From contig CAZFIO010000120.1 of assembly GCA_964519585.1 (NCBI GenBank), positions 1-6,094 on the forward strand: DNA of 6,094 nt, written 5' to 3'. How positions within the stretch are numbered: position 1 is the first letter of the stretch; each line of letters begins with the position of its first letter. Shown in pieces: positions 1 through 5,761 of this stretch. The translations under genes were made by a program, and so were the position numbers. Origin of the DNA: CAZFIO01 sp964519585. Its GTDB lineage: Bacteria > Bacillota > Clostridia > Tissierellales > Tissierellaceae. Below the pieces are notes generated by a model. It was not told the DNA's origin, did no database searches, and saw only the letters and a list, made by a program, of their open reading frames with translations.

Positions 1-119
1 GGATTCTTCGTCGCTTCGCTCCTCTGAATGACAGGGGAAGGGGGCTCCTCTGAATGACAGGGGAAAGGGCCCCTCTGAATCTTTTTTCTTGTCATTCCGA
101 GTGTAACGAGGAATCTTAT
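1..119. repeat. Composite intergenic repeat element, copy 1
   Basis: Non-coding repeat. The head (1-34, GGATTCTTCG...GAATGACAG) is identical to 161-194. It is followed by two 25-26-bp units beginning CCTCTGAATGACAG at 21 and 47, and a third start at 72 that runs into a T-rich stretch and the tail GTCATTCCGAG...GAGGAATC (91-115). The tail is partly an inverted copy of the head: GAATGAC (26-32) is complementary to GTCATTC (91-97), and GATTC (2-6) to GAATC (111-115). The element may continue beyond the window's left edge. Bases 120-160 are a T-rich, unique spacer in which I see nothing. Similar GTCATTCC...GAGGAATC intergenic repeats occur in many bacterial genomes; I recall this but could not check it here. 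Confidence 0.75.
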
Positions 120-160
120 TCTTTTTTTTGTAAATAATCTGGGTCTGGCTTTTGGGCATA

Positions 161-368
161 GGATTCTTCGTCGCTTCGCTCCTCTGAATGACAGAGGGAA
201 GTGGCTCCTCTGAATGACAAGGGAAAGGGGCTCCTCTGAATGACAGGGTAAAGGGGCTCCTCTGAATGACAGGGTAAAGGGGCTCCTCTGAATGACAGAG
301 GAAAGGGGCTCCTCTAAATGACAGAGAAAAAGCACTCCTCTAAATCTTTTTTTCCTTGTCATTCCTAC
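161..368. repeat. Composite intergenic repeat element, copy 2 (expanded)
   Basis: Second copy of the same architecture: identical 34-bp head (161-194), a longer 26-bp tandem array, then a tail starting at 337 (CCTCTAAATC, seven Ts, CCTTGTCATTCC) that parallels copy 1 at 72-98. Unlike copy 1, the tail stops after GTCATTCC (358-365) and lacks the GAGGAATC end, so this copy looks truncated on its right side, next to the flgL terminator. No open reading frame of useful length crosses it. The repeated TGAATGA gives stops, and a 26-base period shifts the frame with each unit. Confidence 0.75.
181..336. repeat. 26-bp tandem repeat array, six units plus a partial seventh
   Basis: Units begin with CCTCTGAATGACA or CCTCTAAATGACA at 181, 207, 233, 259, 285 and 311, and a diverged seventh starts at 337. 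The period is exactly 26 bp throughout. Each unit ends in a purine-rich part and then GGGGCT. Units 3 and 4 (233-258 and 259-284) are identical. Units 6 and 7 share a G-to-A change (CTCTAAAT). There are no unique spacers, so this is not a CRISPR array. It looks like a variable-number tandem repeat inside the composite element. Confidence 0.85.
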
Positions 369-375
369 ATATAAG

Positions 376-425
376 AAACAAAAACGGTAGTTAAACAATT
401 GTTCAACCATTGTTCAGCTACCGTT
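376..425 (-). terminator. Intrinsic terminator of the flagellar operon
   Basis: Read on the minus strand, arm AACGGTAG-C-TGAACAAT (425-409), a 9-base loop (408-400) and arm ATTGTTTA-A-CTACCGTT (399-383) form a 17-position stem with one C/A mismatch and one G-U wobble. The stem runs directly into a T tract (TTTTTGTTTC including the arm's last two Ts). The stem-plus-U-tract order fits termination of leftward transcription coming from flgL, whose stop is about 60 bases upstream. There is no matching T tract for the plus strand, so it appears one-directional. Confidence 0.82.
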
Positions 426-488
426 CTACTATTGTTCCCCTATCGTTCCGCAATTGTTCTGCTATCGTTCCGCTATTGTTCAAATCTT
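390..488. repeat. 11-bp phased tandem repeat between flgL and its terminator
   Basis: GTTC recurs at 401, 412, 423, 434, 445, 456, 467 and 478, exactly every 11 bases; 390-400 (GTTAAACAATT) is a degenerate ninth unit. Typical units are GTTCCGCTATT and GTTCTGCTATC. The base just before GTTC alternates over most of the array (positions 400-477: T,T,C,T,C,T,C,T), giving a 22-bp higher-order period. The rightmost unit overlaps the flgL stop codon (487-489), and the leftmost units build the ascending arm and loop of the terminator. The array is not coding: 11 is not a multiple of three and no gene frame is seen. Confidence 0.85.
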
Positions 489-1386
489 ATCTTAGATAGT
501 CCATCAAGCTTGGTTGGAGGATTTTTGCTCCTACTGATAATGATGCCTGGTAGACTACTGCCATTACTGAGTATTCCATATATTTTTCTGCTATATCTAT
601 GTCTTCTCTGTCTGATAGGAGCTTGTTTAAGTTTAGGTTTTCTGCCTTGTTTCTTTCTTCTGATGCTAGCAGCCTGTTGTGGGTTGCTCCTACTCCTGTC
701 CTTAGTCTTATAACATTGTCTATATGGTCATCTATTTCTCCAAGTAACTTTCCTGATAAATCATCCGTGTTTCCCTCAGCTAGGGCTTGGATTACGCTGT
801 CTAGAAATTCACCTAACTCATCTGGAGAAGCGGTTCCCTTACCAGTTATTTCCCCACCATTTGTCATTAGTTCCGTGGTTACCCCACTGGAGATTTCTCT
901 TTCTATATTTTTGTCATTGCCATTATACTTAATCATTCCATCCACATTTTCAAAGGGCTTTGACATGGTTTTTTGCCCAGCAAAAATATATCTTCCATCA
1001 AAGTTTGTGTTTAGAACATCTACTATACCATCTACTTCTACTTCTACTTCATTTTTAATTGCATTCCTGTCTGTTTCTGATAGGGCACCGTTAGAGCCGT
1101 AGATTATTAAATCCCTGATTCTGTTTAGGGTTCCTGTCAGGTCCCCTAGGGCTGTATCCTGGGTTTCTACCCAGCCTATGGTGTCCCTTATATTTGTGTT
1201 GTATTGTTCGTTTTGCATTACGTTGTTTCTTAGGGACATGATTTTTGATACCAGCATGGGATTATCAGAAGGCTTTGAAACCTCTTTCCCTGATGATAGC
1301 TGGTTATGATACTTGTCCATACGGCCAAGGTTTTTTGATAGGTTCTTTATAAAGTTATCTGTCAGCATTTTGTTGGTTATTCTCAT
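487..1386 (-). CDS. flgL: Flagellar hook-associated protein 3 (FlgL), hook-filament junction
   Basis: Complete 299-residue protein, close to the usual FlgL length of about 300. FlgL is exported through the flagellar secretion apparatus and forms the second junction ring, on which flagellin assembles. Family signs: the flagellin-like N-terminal helix MRITNKMLTDNF with the SSGKEVSKPSDNP stretch (31-43), NFDGRYIFAG (128-137), and a C-terminal helix from about 261 with IAEKYMEYS and the typical end ILQPSLMDYLR (289-299). Both terminal coiled-coil regions are present, and there is no cleaved signal peptide, as expected for type III export. ATG start; a GGGGG core at 1395-1399, lying inside the flgK 3' end, sits 8 bases upstream. 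The flgK stop is 3 bases before the start, so the two are probably translationally coupled. It is the last gene of the operon before the terminator at 376-425. Confidence 0.95.
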   Translation of the reverse strand: MRITNKMLTDNFIKNLSKNLGRMDKYHNQLSSGKEVSKPSDNPMLVSKIMSLRNNVMQNEQYNTNIRDTIGWVETQDTALGDLTGTLNRIRDLIIYGSNGALSETDRNAIKNEVEVEVDGIVDVLNTNFDGRYIFAGQKTMSKPFENVDGMIKYNGNDKNIEREISSGVTTELMTNGGEITGKGTASPDELGEFLDSVIQALAEGNTDDLSGKLLGEIDDHIDNVIRLRTGVGATHNRLLASEERNKAENLNLNKLLSDREDIDIAEKYMEYSVMAVVYQASLSVGAKILQPSLMDYLR

Positions 1387-1389
1387 AAT

Positions 1390-2901
1390 CTACACCCCCG
1401 TTCTATGAATCAATGTATCTAGCATTTCTGATAGGGTTTGTATAACCCTAGCATTTGCGTCAAAGGCTGAAGAGTATTTCAGTAGGTTGGTAAACTCTTC
1501 GTCTAGGTTTACTCCTGATGTGGATTCTCTACGAATATCTAAGTGGCCTAGAACTACTTCCTGGTTTTCCACCTTGCTGATGGCATGCTGTCTAGATATA
1601 CCCACCTTGGTTACTATGTCTATATAGGCCCCTTCTACTGTGGTTCCACCTATAGCATTTTTTTTGTTTTTTAGTCCTGCTATAGCTAGGGCCAGTGAGC
1701 CATCTCCTTCTGCTGATCCTTCTGCACCTGCACGAATTTCTTCACCTTTTACTACTACTGATAATCTTTCAGTATCCTTATCAAATTCAAAAATATCTAT
1801 AGTCGTACCTGATACATAACCCTTATTATGCTCACTATTTATGGCTTCAGCTAGGTCTTCAGCAAACTTAGCCAAATCATCTTTTCTTTCTTTTATTTCA
1901 TTTAGAGCATCATAGTTGCCATCTATTCTTCCCTTGCTTATGCTAGGGATTATAATGCTATCTTCAGCTTTAATAACTTTAAAATCTACATCAGGATTAT
2001 TTAAGATGACTTGTCCAAGGAATAAGTCTTCCTCTTCCAACCCTGATATATCTATAAAGTCAGCCAAAGCAACTTCTTTCTCCGTTGCCAAACTATCCCC
2101 TTGCTTTGAAATATATACAATCTTATCTCCATCTTCATTTTCTCTTATATCTGTTATGACACTCATTTCCAACTCTTGTTTCTTTCCTAGTACTTCAGTT
2201 CCACCTATCTCTATTCCTACCTTTCCATACTTATCAAAGTTTGCTTCAAAGTTGGTGATGGATGATAGGTTTTTTAGGAGCAGGTCTCTTTTGTCCAGCA
2301 GGTCATTGGGGATTTCTCCCTTGATTGCTACATTGAAGATTTGACCGTTCAGGCTTTCAAGCTGGTCTATGATTTGGTTGAAGTCATAGGCCTCTTTTTC
2401 TAAGCCTTCTATGGTTTCAGTAGTAAGATTATCCATCTGCCTCATCATATGGTTAAAGGTATCTGCTAGGGTTTTTGAATTTTCTACTACTATGGATTTT
2501 GAGTTTGTACTTTCTGGATTCTTGCTTAGTTCCTGCCAAGAGTTAAACATTTTTTCTAGGTTGGAATTGAGTCCAGTGTCTGAAGGCTCATTGAAGATAT
2601 ATTCCAGTTGCTCCAGTACATCTGACTTCATGGCAAACTTATTCATGGTTCCATTTTCCTGCCTGATTTGCCTGCTTACATAGTCATCTACCAATCTTAT
2701 AATGCTTTCCATCTTTACACCGGTACCTATCTGACCTACACCTCCTAGGCTGTAGGCAAGGTCTGCCTTGAACTCTACCCTTTGCCTTGAGTAGCCCTCT
2801 GTATTGGCATTGGCAATATTATGTGCAGTTGTTTGTAGTGCTGATTGTTGTGCTGATAGTCCCTTTGATGCTAGTCCTAATGAAGTAAATATTCCTGACA
2901 T
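1390..2901 (-). CDS. flgK: Flagellar hook-associated protein 1 (FlgK), hook-filament junction
   Basis: Complete 503-residue protein, about the usual length. FlgK is the first junction protein on the distal end of the hook and is exported with the help of FlgN. The N-terminus shows the rod/hook/junction signature: a helix with LSAQQSALQTTAHNIAN (15-31) followed by ANTEGYSRQ (32-40). The C-terminus has the matching FlgK end, with SGVNLDEE (462-469), then ANARVIQTLSEMLDTLI and RTGV at the terminus. The central part is a variable surface region, as usual. The ATG is preceded by a strong AGGAGG 8 bases upstream, the best ribosome site in the window, consistent with the need for a structural protein. 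It lies 12 bases after flgN and 3 bases before flgL. Confidence 0.96.
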   Translation of the reverse strand: MSGIFTSLGLASKGLSAQQSALQTTAHNIANANTEGYSRQRVEFKADLAYSLGGVGQIGTGVKMESIIRLVDDYVSRQIRQENGTMNKFAMKSDVLEQLEYIFNEPSDTGLNSNLEKMFNSWQELSKNPESTNSKSIVVENSKTLADTFNHMMRQMDNLTTETIEGLEKEAYDFNQIIDQLESLNGQIFNVAIKGEIPNDLLDKRDLLLKNLSSITNFEANFDKYGKVGIEIGGTEVLGKKQELEMSVITDIRENEDGDKIVYISKQGDSLATEKEVALADFIDISGLEEEDLFLGQVILNNPDVDFKVIKAEDSIIIPSISKGRIDGNYDALNEIKERKDDLAKFAEDLAEAINSEHNKGYVSGTTIDIFEFDKDTERLSVVVKGEEIRAGAEGSAEGDGSLALAIAGLKNKKNAIGGTTVEGAYIDIVTKVGISRQHAISKVENQEVVLGHLDIRRESTSGVNLDEEFTNLLKYSSAFDANARVIQTLSEMLDTLIHRTGV

Positions 2902-2909
2902 ATATCTCC

Positions 2910-2915
2910 CCTCCT
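2910..2915 (-). promoter_or_regulatory. Strong ribosome binding site of flgK, overlapping the flgN stop
   Basis: AGGAGG on the minus strand, 8 bases before the flgK ATG (2899-2901). The flgN stop codon TAG (2914-2916) shares its AG with the first two bases of this site, so a ribosome ending flgN stands on the flgK initiation region. This makes translational coupling of chaperone and client likely. Confidence 0.85.
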
Positions 2916-3285
2916 ATACAGAATGGTCTACTAGACCAATATTTTTTGTTCCCTCATAGTTTCCTTTTTGTGAATAGGTGTTGGATGCTGTGCTTAGGCC
3001 TATTGATATGCTTTCTAGTAGGGCATTTTGAAAGCTTAGGGCCTGATTAGTTAAAAGGAGATTCAACTCTTGTAAAGAATCGATCTCCTTTATTAGCTCC
3101 ATGATAGACCTATCCTCTTGTAAATTTAAACCCTTAAATTCAGATATGGTCTCTATATAGTGGTTTTTTCTTTCTACTATTTCTACAATCTTGTTTCCAT
3201 CTCCTTGTATCAGGGCAGTCTTCTCTTCATTTAAAATTTCTATAATTGAGCTTAGGTGTTTTTTTAATTCCTTGCTTTGCTTCAT
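2914..3285 (-). CDS. flgN: FlgN-family flagellar export chaperone
   Basis: Small, charged, mostly helical protein of 123 residues, at the short end for the family. FlgN binds FlgK and FlgL in the cytoplasm and delivers them to the export gate. Supporting signs are the helix pattern typical of the family with EEKTALIQGDGNKIVEIVERK (about 20-40; FlgN proteins commonly have a similar 'E..AL..GD...I..iv..k' run), a long helical second half, and a C-terminal TYSQKG (103-108). Its position between flgM and flgK is the classic FlgN location and adds most of the confidence. I prefer the ATG at 3283-3285, one base after the flgM stop (TAA-A-ATG, suited to re-initiation). A GTG at 3292-3294 would add three residues and overlap flgM by 8 bases. 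The ribosome site is weak for both (AAGG or AGAAGG about 11 bases away). Confidence 0.88.
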   Translation of the reverse strand: MKQSKELKKHLSSIIEILNEEKTALIQGDGNKIVEIVERKNHYIETISEFKGLNLQEDRSIMELIKEIDSLQELNLLLTNQALSFQNALLESISIGLSTASNTYSQKGNYEGTKNIGLVDHSV

Positions 3286-3286
3286 T

Positions 3287-3589
3287 TTATTCACTGCCTT
3301 TCTGACCTTCTATGGTTTCTAAAATCTTGTCTGCTACTTCATCAGATGATACAGTGTACTTACCTTCTAATAGTGCTTTTCTTATATTTTCAACCTTTTG
3401 ACTAAATCCAACTTCCTTGGATTCATTGATTTTGTTGATTAGGGTCCTTGAGGATTTTGAGATATGAATTTCCACATCCCTTTCATCTTCCTTAATCTTT
3501 CTATCCCTAGGGTTTAGATTTTCTTTTTGCTTGTGATTTTCCAAGTATTTGCTTTGTATTTCATACTCATTGGTTTTATTAATTTTCAT
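3287..3589 (-). CDS. flgM: Anti-sigma factor FlgM (negative regulator of sigma-D/sigma-28)
   Basis: 100-residue, highly charged protein. FlgM holds the flagellar sigma factor inactive until the hook-basal body is finished. It is then exported, and late genes are switched on. The C-terminal sigma-binding helices are clear: VENIRKALLEGKYTVSSDEVADKILE (about 66-91, shown in family form as V..IR.al..G.Y.v.s..iA.kil). The N-terminal half is polar and probably disordered, as in other FlgM proteins. I start it at the ATG 3587-3589, which gives MKIN, the usual Firmicute FlgM beginning, with AGGAG 8 bases upstream. An in-frame ATG (3593-3595) and GTG (3596-3598) lie too close to, or inside, that site. 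It is the first gene downstream of a sigma-D promoter, so FlgM would control its own transcription by feedback. Confidence 0.92.
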   Translation of the reverse strand: MKINKTNEYEIQSKYLENHKQKENLNPRDRKIKEDERDVEIHISKSSRTLINKINESKEVGFSQKVENIRKALLEGKYTVSSDEVADKILETIEGQKGSE

Positions 3590-3597
3590 TTCCATCA

Positions 3598-3602
3598 CTC
3601 CT
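3598..3602 (-). promoter_or_regulatory. Ribosome binding site that decides the flgM start
   Basis: AGGAG on the minus strand. Spacing is 8 bases to the ATG at 3587-3589, but only 2 bases to the ATG at 3593-3595, and the site overlaps the GTG at 3596-3598. This favours the MKIN start. A second purine run (AGAGG, further upstream) could serve the longer forms, so the choice is likely but not proven. Confidence 0.65.
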
Positions 3603-3603
3603 A

Positions 3604-3617
3604 TTACCTCTTGGTAA
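3604..3617 (-). other. Small hairpin in the flgM leader
   Basis: TTACC-AAGA-GGTAA on the minus strand: a perfect 5-bp stem with a 4-base loop, lying between the -10 box of the sigma-D promoter and the flgM ribosome site, only one base from the latter. The expected transcription start (about 3612-3614) falls inside it, so the RNA may contain only part of the stem. The symmetry could then act at the DNA level instead. Function unknown. Confidence 0.4.
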
Positions 3618-3619
3618 AT

Positions 3620-3645
3620 ATATCGGATGTTTTTCTTAGAGTTTA
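3620..3645 (-). promoter_or_regulatory. Sigma-D (sigma-28/FliA) promoter for flgM-flgN-flgK-flgL
   Basis: On the minus strand the -35 box TAAA (3645-3642), a 15-base spacer (3641-3627) and the -10 box CCGATAT (3626-3620) match the Bacillus sigma-D consensus (TAAA, 14-16 bases, GCCGATAT), lacking only the leading G. It lies in the only sizeable gap between genes (59 bases, fliY to flgM), in the right direction, with a predicted start about 24 bases before the flgM ATG. This makes the flgM to flgL genes a late, sigma-D-dependent unit, in addition to read-through from upstream. Confidence 0.85.
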
Positions 3646-3657
3646 ATAGGCCTTTTT

Positions 3658-4770
3658 TTATAAATTTCTTAATCTTTGTTCTTTGCTTAGTATATTTGTT
3701 ATACGGATACCAAAGTTTTCATTTATAACTACTACTTCCCCTTCGGCTATCAGCTTACCATTTACAAATATTTCCAAGGGCTCATCAGCAAGTTTGTTTA
3801 GCTCTACTATGGATCCAGTTCCAAAGGATAGGACCTCCTTTATGGTCTTCCTGGACTTTCCTAATACTACTGAGAATTCTAGCGGTACATCCATAATAAG
3901 GTCTAGGTTTCTTGGGGGTGCTTTCTTGCTGGCTGATGGATCTAGGGCCTGGAAACCTGGTTTTTGAACTTCTACCTTTTCTTGGGGCTTATTGACTATT
4001 GGGCTTGGACTAGCTTCTTCTGGAGATTCAGGCTCTTCATAGTAGTTTTCTTCTGGTATCGGCTCCTCATAATATTCTTCTACTGGTGTTTGTTCTGTAT
4101 GTACCATAGCATCTGTACTGGGCCCCATCATTATTTCAGATATATTGTTTACTGTATCCAGTGTGTAAATTTGCATAATTTCACTTTGAATTAAACCTTC
4201 TACTGTTAGATCAAAGGCAATTTTACATATTTGTTCATTTACATCCATAGTGGATGTATCAAGGTTGTTTTCAGTATCCCACAGGGAAATTGTAGGTGGT
4301 TGTATATCTACAGGCTGTCCTATCATAGTGGCCATAGAAGTGGAGGCTGATCCTATCATTTGATTCATGGCTTCAGCTAGGGCAGAAAATTCTAGTTCTG
4401 TTAACTCTAGGTTTGGACTTGTCCCATCCCCTCCCATCATCAGGTCAGCAATTACTGCAGAGTCGTTTATGTCTACCATAAGGAAATTGGTTCCTGTAAG
4501 ACCTGACTTGAATTCAACATTGGCTACAACCTTAGGGACTTGGCACTCTTCTACTATTTGTTGGAAGGGTACTATAGATACTCTTGGGGTAGTTATCAAT
4601 ACTTGATGATTTAATATAGAAGATAGGGTTGTAGCTGCTGTAGACATGGAAATATTTGCAACTTCCCCTATAAGATCCTTTGTTAAATCATCTATTTGAT
4701 CTACAGTCTTATTGGTCTTTTTTGTAAGTATGGAATCTATCTCTTCCTGGGATAAAAAGCTTTCACTCAT
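3658..4770 (-). CDS. fliY: Flagellar switch protein FliY (CheC-like phosphatase domain plus FliN domain)
   Basis: 370 residues, close to Firmicute FliY. Part of the C-ring, it removes phosphate from CheY-P at the motor. Domains: an N-terminal peptide SESFLSQEEIDSIL (2-15) like the CheY-P-binding peptide of FliM; a CheC-like domain (about 28-215); an acidic Pro/Tyr-rich linker (about 222-287) with a near repeat EEYYEEP/ENYYEEP; and a C-terminal FliN/SpoA domain (about 288-366). Both CheC-type active-site motifs D/S-x3-E-x2-N-x22-P are intact: D32, E36, N39, P62 and S129, E133, N136, P159. It is therefore predicted to be catalytically active at both sites. ATG start overlapping the fliM stop by 4 bases (ATGA), with GAGGG 9 bases upstream. 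The product could also be listed as FliN by automatic pipelines, but the phosphatase domain makes FliY the better name. Confidence 0.94.
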   Translation of the reverse strand: MSESFLSQEEIDSILTKKTNKTVDQIDDLTKDLIGEVANISMSTAATTLSSILNHQVLITTPRVSIVPFQQIVEECQVPKVVANVEFKSGLTGTNFLMVDINDSAVIADLMMGGDGTSPNLELTELEFSALAEAMNQMIGSASTSMATMIGQPVDIQPPTISLWDTENNLDTSTMDVNEQICKIAFDLTVEGLIQSEIMQIYTLDTVNNISEIMMGPSTDAMVHTEQTPVEEYYEEPIPEENYYEEPESPEEASPSPIVNKPQEKVEVQKPGFQALDPSASKKAPPRNLDLIMDVPLEFSVVLGKSRKTIKEVLSFGTGSIVELNKLADEPLEIFVNGKLIAEGEVVVINENFGIRITNILSKEQRLRNL

Positions 4771-5759
4771 TCTTCAACACCCTCTTCTATATATTGTAAT
4801 ATTTCTACTCCGAACTTATCCTTTATATGGCCTGGTTTTACCCAAAAATATGGTTTGTCCTCTATATAGAGTTCTAGAGGATCTGTAGTTTTAAGGTCTA
4901 GCTTAAAGACATCTCCCTTTTCTAAGTCTAGGAAGTCACTTACTGTAAGTTCTGCCTTCCCCATAAGGACCTCCAAGTTTACATCCAGTGCTTTAATCTT
5001 TTCACCAAGGACATTTCTATTGTCAGATTCTGTTTCCTTATCAAAATCAAACCAACTTTTGAAGCTTAACTTATCTAATATATGCTCAAAGGACTTGTAG
5101 GGTATACATATGTTCATAAAGCTTTTACTGCCGTATAGTTCTACCGTATATGTGGATAATACAACAGGTTCATTTGGTGACATGGTTTGGGTAAGCTGTG
5201 GGTTGGTATCTATAGAATCTATGACTGTTTTTATGGGGATAATTTCACTCCAGGCTGATTCAAAGGCCCTTAAGAGATTTTCCACCAGCTCTTGCAGGAT
5301 GCTTAGCTCAATATCTGTAAATCCATCCTTGTCACTAGACATATCCTCCCCTGTTACCTCAGCTCCACCACACATGATTTCCACAACCTGCAGGCAGAGT
5401 TGAGGATTTATCTCCATGATTTGGCTGCCACCTAGATTTTCTGAGTGAAAAATGGCTGCTAGGGTGAACCTAGGTATAGATCTTATAAACTCGTCGTAGG
5501 ATATCTGTTCAAGAGATGCTAGGTTTATACTTACATTGGCCCTGATTTGGGTGGATAGTATATTGTCTGCAATCTTTGTAAAGTTTTCCAGAATCAAATA
5601 GAGGGTATTTATGTACTCTTTTGAAAGCTTAATGGGCCTCCTAAAGTCATAATTCCTCACCTTGTTGGTTTCCTCTTCAATTGCCACAGGATCAATCTCC
5701 CCTGTGGTTAGTGCATTTAAAAGAGAATCAATTTCTTGTTGAGACAATACCTGCTTCAA
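4767..5759 (-). CDS. fliM: Flagellar motor switch protein FliM
   Basis: Complete 330-residue protein, the usual length. FliM forms the C-ring with FliG and FliY/FliN and receives CheY-P to change rotation. Domains: the N-terminal CheY-P-binding peptide VLSQQEIDSLLNAL (4-17); a linker; YDFRRPIKLSKEYI (37-50), the conserved entry to the middle domain; a CheC-like middle domain (about 45-235) with FTDIELSILQELVE (147-160) and IPY (219-221); and a C-terminal SpoA/FliN-like domain (about 255-325). The usual GGxG loop that contacts FliG is not obvious; the nearest stretches are LGGSQ (109-113) and CGGAE (130-134). The start is a TTG (5757-5759) with GAGGG 6 bases upstream. No ATG or GTG lies between it and the upstream in-frame stop, and a later start would lose the conserved peptide. 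It overlaps fliY by 4 bases. Confidence 0.95.
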   Translation of the reverse strand: MKQVLSQQEIDSLLNALTTGEIDPVAIEEETNKVRNYDFRRPIKLSKEYINTLYLILENFTKIADNILSTQIRANVSINLASLEQISYDEFIRSIPRFTLAAIFHSENLGGSQIMEINPQLCLQVVEIMCGGAEVTGEDMSSDKDGFTDIELSILQELVENLLRAFESAWSEIIPIKTVIDSIDTNPQLTQTMSPNEPVVLSTYTVELYGSKSFMNICIPYKSFEHILDKLSFKSWFDFDKETESDNRNVLGEKIKALDVNLEVLMGKAELTVSDFLDLEKGDVFKLDLKTTDPLELYIEDKPYFWVKPGHIKDKFGVEILQYIEEGVEE

Positions 5760-5761
5760 TT

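Noticed and set aside
181..336. Possible CRISPR array
   Set aside because: Units are contiguous with a 26-bp period and no unique spacers between repeats; no cas gene is present.
1..370. Small RNA or peptide gene in the repeat region
   Set aside because: No promoter, ribosome site or open frame that I can defend. The AGAGGAG-like strings on the minus strand are just part of every repeat unit.
399..713. Plus-strand open frame of 104 codons, hydrophobic product
   Set aside because: Its start lies in the 11-bp repeat and the rest is antisense to flgL. The leucine-rich composition is what antisense of an AT-rich helical gene gives, and there is no ribosome site.
599..1102. Plus-strand open frame of 167 codons, serine-rich
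   Set aside because: Lies entirely antisense to the well-supported flgL; low-complexity Ser/Leu/Pro composition and no recognisable domain.
1916..2344. Plus-strand open frame of 142 codons
   Set aside because: Fully antisense to flgK, Ser/Leu/Ile-rich, no domain and no ribosome site seen.
3590..3598. Longer flgM starting at GTG 3596-3598 or ATG 3593-3595
   Set aside because: These starts overlap or touch the AGGAG site, while the ATG at 3587-3589 has proper spacing and gives the usual MKIN beginning.
4050..4056. Second CCGATA-like box on the minus strand inside fliY
   Set aside because: It lies in coding sequence and I see no TAAA box at a spacing of 14-16 bases.
3964..4194. Plus-strand open frame rich in Phe/Trp/Tyr that looks like a small membrane protein
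   Set aside because: It is antisense to the Glu/Tyr/Pro-rich linker of fliY; GAA codons read backwards give TTC (Phe), which explains the hydrophobic look.
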